Part shown: one piece after another, positions 5,655-5,809 of the stretch | Numbering within the stretch: the first letter of the stretch is position 1 | How the letters are laid out: the number at the start of each line of letters is the position of its first letter | Source: Desulfuromonas sp. SDB | GTDB lineage: Bacteria > SDB-A | Length of the DNA: 5,809 bases | Assembly: GCA_001412365.1 (NCBI GenBank) | Contig: LKUE01000110.1 | Coordinates: 1 to 5,809, forward strand | Reading direction: 5' to 3' | Notes under the pieces: model-generated | Seen by the model: only the letters and a program-made list of their open reading frames with translations | What the model was told of the DNA's origin: nothing | Database searches by the model: none | Made by a program: the position numbers and the translations under genes

Positions 5655-5809
5655 TTACTTAAGTCCTAACAATTGTCTATGTTCAAGCTTTTTTATCGCT
5701 TGGTTTAATCTTCTGTATTTGGTTTCTGTTTTCTGGGGGCTGGTGATCCAGGCAATATATCTTCTCTGCTGGGATGGGGAAATTTGATTGAAAAAAGTCC
5801 AGGCGGGGA
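5655..5809 (-). CDS. C-terminal end of a YdeI/OmpD-associated family protein (partial)
   Basis: The last 50 codons are present, running in from the right edge to a TAA at 5655-5657. The reading frame gives PAWTFFNQISPSQQRRYIAW followed by ITSPQKTETKYRRLNQAIKKLE. This matches the C-terminal pattern of the YdeI/OmpD-associated (bacteriocin-protection) family: a phenylalanine pair, 'S...RR.Y..WI', then 'K..ET..RR...AI..L'. It should be a small cytoplasmic protein; the biochemical role of the family is not well established. The stop is 11 bases from the RDD start and the RDD Shine-Dalgarno begins directly after it, so it probably heads or belongs to the same operon. The fragment is short, but the motif order is distinctive. 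Confidence 0.75.
   Translation of the reverse strand, partial: PAWTFFNQISPSQQRRYIAWITSPQKTETKYRRLNQAIKKLEHRQLLGLK

Overview
The window reads entirely on the minus strand. It holds five complete genes and two fragments cut by the window edges, with almost no non-coding DNA. Base composition is moderately AT-rich. Four of the five complete genes encode proteins with an export signal or membrane anchoring, and the fifth is an integral membrane RDD protein. I see no tRNA, rRNA, CRISPR array, insertion sequence or phage gene. The signal peptides, CHASE2 sensor-cyclase and secreted beta-rich proteins suggest a diderm (Gram-negative type) bacterium. Large CHASE2 cyclases and NADase-type glycan-binding domains suggest an uncultured lineage of the FCB/Cloacimonadota or spirochaete kind, but this is a weak guess from gene content.

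In transcription order (high to low coordinate): the 3' end of a YdeI/OmpD-associated family gene (5655-5809); an RDD membrane protein (5167-5643); a secreted protein with a DUF4424-like N-terminal part and a C-terminal NADase-type glycan-binding, discoidin-like domain (3841-5166); a secreted or membrane-anchored NlpC/P60-like protein (2949-3836); a CHASE2-transmembrane-class III adenylate cyclase (456-2897); a small secreted protein of unknown family (36-419); and the first nine codons of another probable exported protein (1-27). The first four are separated by 11, 0 and 4 bases and look like one translationally coupled transcript. A 51-base gap before the cyclase carries a promoter-like sequence and no Shine-Dalgarno motif, so the cyclase may begin its own, possibly leaderless, transcript. 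The last two genes follow with good Shine-Dalgarno sites.

The genes make sense as an envelope-facing set: a putative glycan-binding surface or periplasmic protein, a peptidoglycan-hydrolase-fold protein that may have lost catalytic residues, a small membrane protein, and a cyclase whose large periplasmic domain could sense an envelope ligand and report it as cAMP. That link is inferred from adjacency only. The most notable points are the roughly 95-residue insertion in the CHASE2 sensor, the glutamines at both expected catalytic histidine positions of the NlpC/P60-like protein, the leaderless-type cyclase start, and a five-run G-quadruplex motif inside the glycan-binding-domain coding sequence. 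I do not see a clearly novel multi-gene system.
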